Positions 59,520 through 64,000 of a stretch of 64,000 nt of DNA are shown piece by piece; the first letter of the stretch is position 1, and every line of letters starts with the position of its first letter. Below the pieces are notes generated by a model. The model did no database searches. It was not told the DNA's origin and saw only the letters and a list, made by a program, of their open reading frames with translations. Made by a program: the position numbers and the translations under genes. Origin of the DNA: Erpobdella octoculata (lineage: Eukaryota > Annelida > Clitellata > Hirudinida > Erpobdellidae); assembly GCA_963978895.1 (NCBI GenBank), contig OZ022240.1, positions 19,735,406 to 19,799,405 on the forward strand, read 5' to 3'.

Positions 59520-59852
59520 GACTGAAGATTTGGAATAATGCGTTTGCAAATCTAAATATGTATTCTTTACAAACCTTCTAAGAGTCAGCAAAGGTTTTCA
59601 GTGTAAATAAAAACTTAGATTGCTATACAAACATCTTATTATAATTTTACCTCAATTTTTTCAGATTTTTTTATGACATTTTCAGTTTTCTGTTGACTTT
59701 TTTTCATTTTGATTTTATTATGACTTTGTATTGACTTTATTTGTTTTGAGTGATTACAACATTTTAAGGTTGATTGTCTCCTTTCATCAATCTTGTTGAA
59801 TTAATAAACGTTAAAAAAGGATACCAAAAAAAAACTGCAGACTGAAAATAGT

Positions 59853-61338
<1,486 letters not shown>

Positions 61339-61976
61339 TCTCTCACTCACTCACTCACTCACTCACTCACTCACTCACTCACTCACTCACTCACTCACTC
61401 ACTCACTCACTCACTCACTCCGTCACTCACTCCGTCACTCACTCCGTCACTCACTCCGTCACTCACTCCGTCACTCACTCCGTCACTCACTCCGTCACTC
61501 ACTCCGTCACTCACTCCGTCACTCACTCCGTCACTCACTCCGTCACTCACTCCGTCACTCACTCCGTCACTCACTCACTCACTCACTCACTCACTCACTC
61601 ACTCACTCACTCACTCACTCACTCACTCACTCACTCACTCACTCACTCACTCACTCACTCACTCACTCACTCACTCACTCACTCACTCACTCACTCACTC
61701 ACTCACTCACTCACTCACTCACTCACTCACTCACTCACTCACTCACTCACTCACTCACTCACTCACTCACTCACTCACTCACTCACTCACTCACTCACTC
61801 ACTCACTCACTCACTCACTCACTCACTCACTCACTCACTCACTCACTCACTCACTCACTCACTCACTCACTCACTCACTCACTCACTCACTCACTCACTC
61901 ACTCACTCACTCACTCACTCACTCACTCACTCACTCACTCACTCACTCACTCACTCACTCACTCACTCACTCACTC
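61339..61976. repeat. (CACT)n tract of about 640 bp with a 12-bp higher-order block
   Basis: Pure CACT repeats, except that 61409-61570 is built of about 13 units of CACTCACTCCGT. Open in several frames because the period is 4 with no stops; not coding. Confidence 0.95.
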
Positions 61977-62639
61977 TTTAAATTACTTCAGTCTTTTTAG
62001 AAAAGATAGACATGAGAGATGATTAGATAATTGAGTTTTGATTTACGTCCCATGTGAGAGTAGGTGAGAACGTGAACTTTGTGATTCCAAGTAAAAATAT
62101 TTGAAATGTTTACATGTTCGACTTTTACTAGCGACTTAATATCAGCTATTATTTCTAATTTATTTATTTATTTAACCGTTCTGTTCATCCCATCAAACAG
62201 CGTGTGGTAAAAAATGAGCTTAATACAGATGAGTGACAGGGCTAACTTACTAGTCTCTGAATGCCAAGTTTCCAACCTCACTTAAGGGAATGACGGAAAA
62301 CCGTTAATTAAGAAGAGAGACTAGTGTGAAAATCTATTACTCGTTTATATAATTTTTTATAGACCATAATCCATGGAGCAATATGGTACTTGACGAATGA
62401 AGGCATCGTCACTGTTCATGGACCCCATAGTTACATTGAAAAACTATAACTCCATTGATATTTTGAGCCATTGTTCTAAATTGTTAATGTTCATAAAATT
62501 GAACCCTACTGGCGGATCCAGCCAAATTTGGAGGAGGGGGAATTTTGAAGCGGAATACGTAATGTTATTACAGCTCTCAGAACCATAAAATTTAAATTTT
62601 TAAAAGGATCAGAGGTTTTATCTGACGGAGTTGTTAGTT
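61977..62639. other. Intronic spacer
   Basis: ACTGGCGGATCCAGCC at 62507 resembles a hAT-MITE end. No gene recognised. Confidence 0.4.
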
Positions 62640-63085
62640 TGACGACTGGAAAATGAAGGTTTATAGAAAAAAGTGTTCCGTTTTAAATGTGGGAAAAAAT
62701 CAACACAATTACAAGCTGGCCGACACAGAGGGTGCAATTCATATACTTCCAAGGGTGGATGTAATAAACGATTTAGGTATTATGTTAGACTCTAAATTGC
62801 AGTTTAAAGAACACGTCTTCGGCAGAATAATTAAAACCAATGCAATGACTGTTGACAAGGAGCTTTAAACACTTGTCAGGTAAAGCTTTTGTGGGTTTAT
62901 ATAAATCCTTGGTTAGGTCTCAGCTGGAGTACGTGGTACAAGTATGGAACCCATATAGGCGAATTTTAATAGAAGCACTAGAAAAGGTACAGAAAAGGGT
63001 CACAAGACAGATGCACCCGTGCCAAAAGTTACCATATGAGGGGAAATTGAACTTGTTTTCTTTGAGGTACAAAAGATAATGAACG
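62640..63085 (+). pseudogene. CR1/L2-like LINE reverse transcriptase C-terminal fragment
   Basis: KCSVLNVGKNQHNYKL, VDVINDLGIMLDSKLQFKEH, then in another frame FVGLYKSLVRSQLEYVVQVW and LEKVQKRVTRQM. This is the typical thumb sequence of L2/CR1 LINEs, broken by one frameshift near 62860. Confidence 0.75.
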
Positions 63086-63665
63086 GATCCCATACTCATT
63101 GCCTCCCCTTCCAAATTCTAAACCCACACCTCGCCTCATATTTGCCTGATCACTGAAATTGAACTTCATGAAACAAAACTTGCAGGTTTCTAATCAGATT
63201 GCTGCAATTTGCAAGATCATACGTGTTTCAAGTTGGATTATTTCTTTGCTGTGAATTTTTTTTAAATAAATATCTGCTGATATTTCAAATGATGTTTCAC
63301 GTCCATTTGACTTAAATGTTTGAAAATTGAGCCAAAAGTGGCGCCTTCGCTTCTGCCATGTAACTCAATTACAAACCAATCTCGCTAAGCCAATAAAGCG
63401 GCAAGCAAGGAGAAAATGCGGTGCGCTTTCGTCTCGCTAGATGGCAGTTTGACGGAGGTGTGAAATGGCGTAGAATGAACAAACGAACGAACGAACGAAA
63501 GAGCAAACACATGAATGAGAGAACGATTAAACTATATGATAAAAAATAAGAAAAGAAAAGTTATTAATAAAAACTTAAGCTTTAATAAACTTTAAATAAA
63601 CATGTAATAGGTATAATAAACTCTATTTTATTTTCGTTTCACTTTCTGTTCATTTTCATACACAG
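63086..63665. other. Intronic DNA before the TFAP2 DNA-binding exon
   Basis: A short AACGAACG repeat at 63477-63500 and a strong pyrimidine tract at 63624-63660 before the acceptor. No other feature. Confidence 0.5.
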
Positions 63666-63870
63666 TTCGTAACAAGGATCATAACAAGGAGCACCACTTG
63701 TCAGGGGGTCCTGGTGGAATTTCTCCTTCCGACGTTTTTTGTACCGTTCCAGGACGTTTGTCGCTTCTCAGCTCGACAAGTAAATACAAGGTAACCGTTG
63801 CAGAAGTACAGAGAAGGCTTTCTTCTCCAGAGTGTCTCAATGCTTCTCTTCTGGGTGGTGTTCTGAGGAG
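63666..63870 (+). CDS. TFAP2: TFAP2 (AP-2) exon: start of the DNA-binding region
   Basis: 205-nt exon from acceptor TACACAG to donor GAG/GTCAGA. After about 20 variable residues it reads [20 protein letters not shown] and [18 protein letters not shown], then [12 protein letters not shown]. This is nearly invariant from vertebrates to insects and opens the AP-2 basic DNA-binding region. It begins in phase 1 (two bases, TT, completing a codon; GTT would give the Val found here in vertebrates) and ends in phase 2 at VLRR, the position where vertebrate genes also have a splice site. The donor has C at +3, a weak form, but reading through gives residues foreign to AP-2. The helix-span-helix exons lie beyond the window. 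Confidence 0.95.
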
Positions 63871-64000
63871 GTCAGACAGTGCTTTTAGCTATATATTGAG
63901 TATTTGCTTTTGTGGGTGGTTATATTTTGAGAATTTGTTTTGCGTGTGGTTATATATTAACTACAAGTATCAGAGCCCGTTGGACGACAAGCATAAAAAA
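63871..64000 (+). other. Start of the next TFAP2 intron
   Basis: The frame stays open to the window end by chance, but its translation ([12 protein letters not shown]) does not resemble AP-2, which should continue with a Lys-rich KSKNGG-type segment. Two TTTGTGGGTGGTTATA/TTGCGTGTGGTTATA near-repeats at 63908-63955. Confidence 0.6.

Overview
This is a stretch of animal nuclear DNA, AT-rich and dominated by mobile elements. Two host genes enter from the edges and face away from each other. On the left, minus strand, are the first exons of an LRRC71-type ciliary leucine-rich-repeat gene (1-2062). On the right, plus strand, are two exons of a TFAP2 (AP-2) transcription factor gene (52436-53068 and 63666-63870) separated by a 10.6-kb intron full of repeats. 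Spliceosomal introns, CCHC-type LINE proteins, Helitrons, hAT elements and huge microsatellites all indicate a metazoan, probably an invertebrate. The sequence alone does not give the species.

Layout. 2063-2640: probable LRRC71 upstream region. 2644-18900: a chain of Helitrons of three families, named here HelA, HelB and HelC. HelA is non-autonomous, starting TCTATATATATAAAAG and ending GCCGCTACGGGCACTGCTAGT. HelB is non-autonomous with an internal 18-bp GC-rich minisatellite and ends GCCGGGTACCTCCGCTAGT. HelC still holds pieces of a Helitron helicase. They are mixed with a ~255-bp dispersed repeat (family D), a hAT-type MITE, a CR1/L2 fragment and long (TA)n and (ATGT)n tracts. 18462-29013: a nested block. 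A HelB copy is split by a complete LTR element (18930-28914, 5-bp target duplication AGCGG). That element carries a pseudogenised gag and protease, then an intronless piece of host alpha-spectrin where integrase, reverse transcriptase and RNase H should be. Its 3' LTR is in turn interrupted by four LINE insertions, two of which are ORF1-only deletion derivatives.

29014-38500: a LINE split by a hAT element that holds a dead Gypsy integrase, then HelA copies split by a CR1-type LINE with a long open reading frame (34473-36986), and a small MITE. 38500-52400: mostly anonymous AT-rich DNA with a few repeats, one very decayed LINE and possible regulatory segments. 53069-63665 (TFAP2 intron): hAT and LINE remnants and very long GAT, CACT, CT and TA microsatellites.

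The most unusual object is the LTR element with a captured alpha-spectrin cDNA segment fused in frame to its protease reading frame. Next are the ORF2-less LINE derivatives stacked at one target site, the minisatellite-bearing Helitron family, and the tandem Helitron pair whose A/T target site can be reconstructed exactly.
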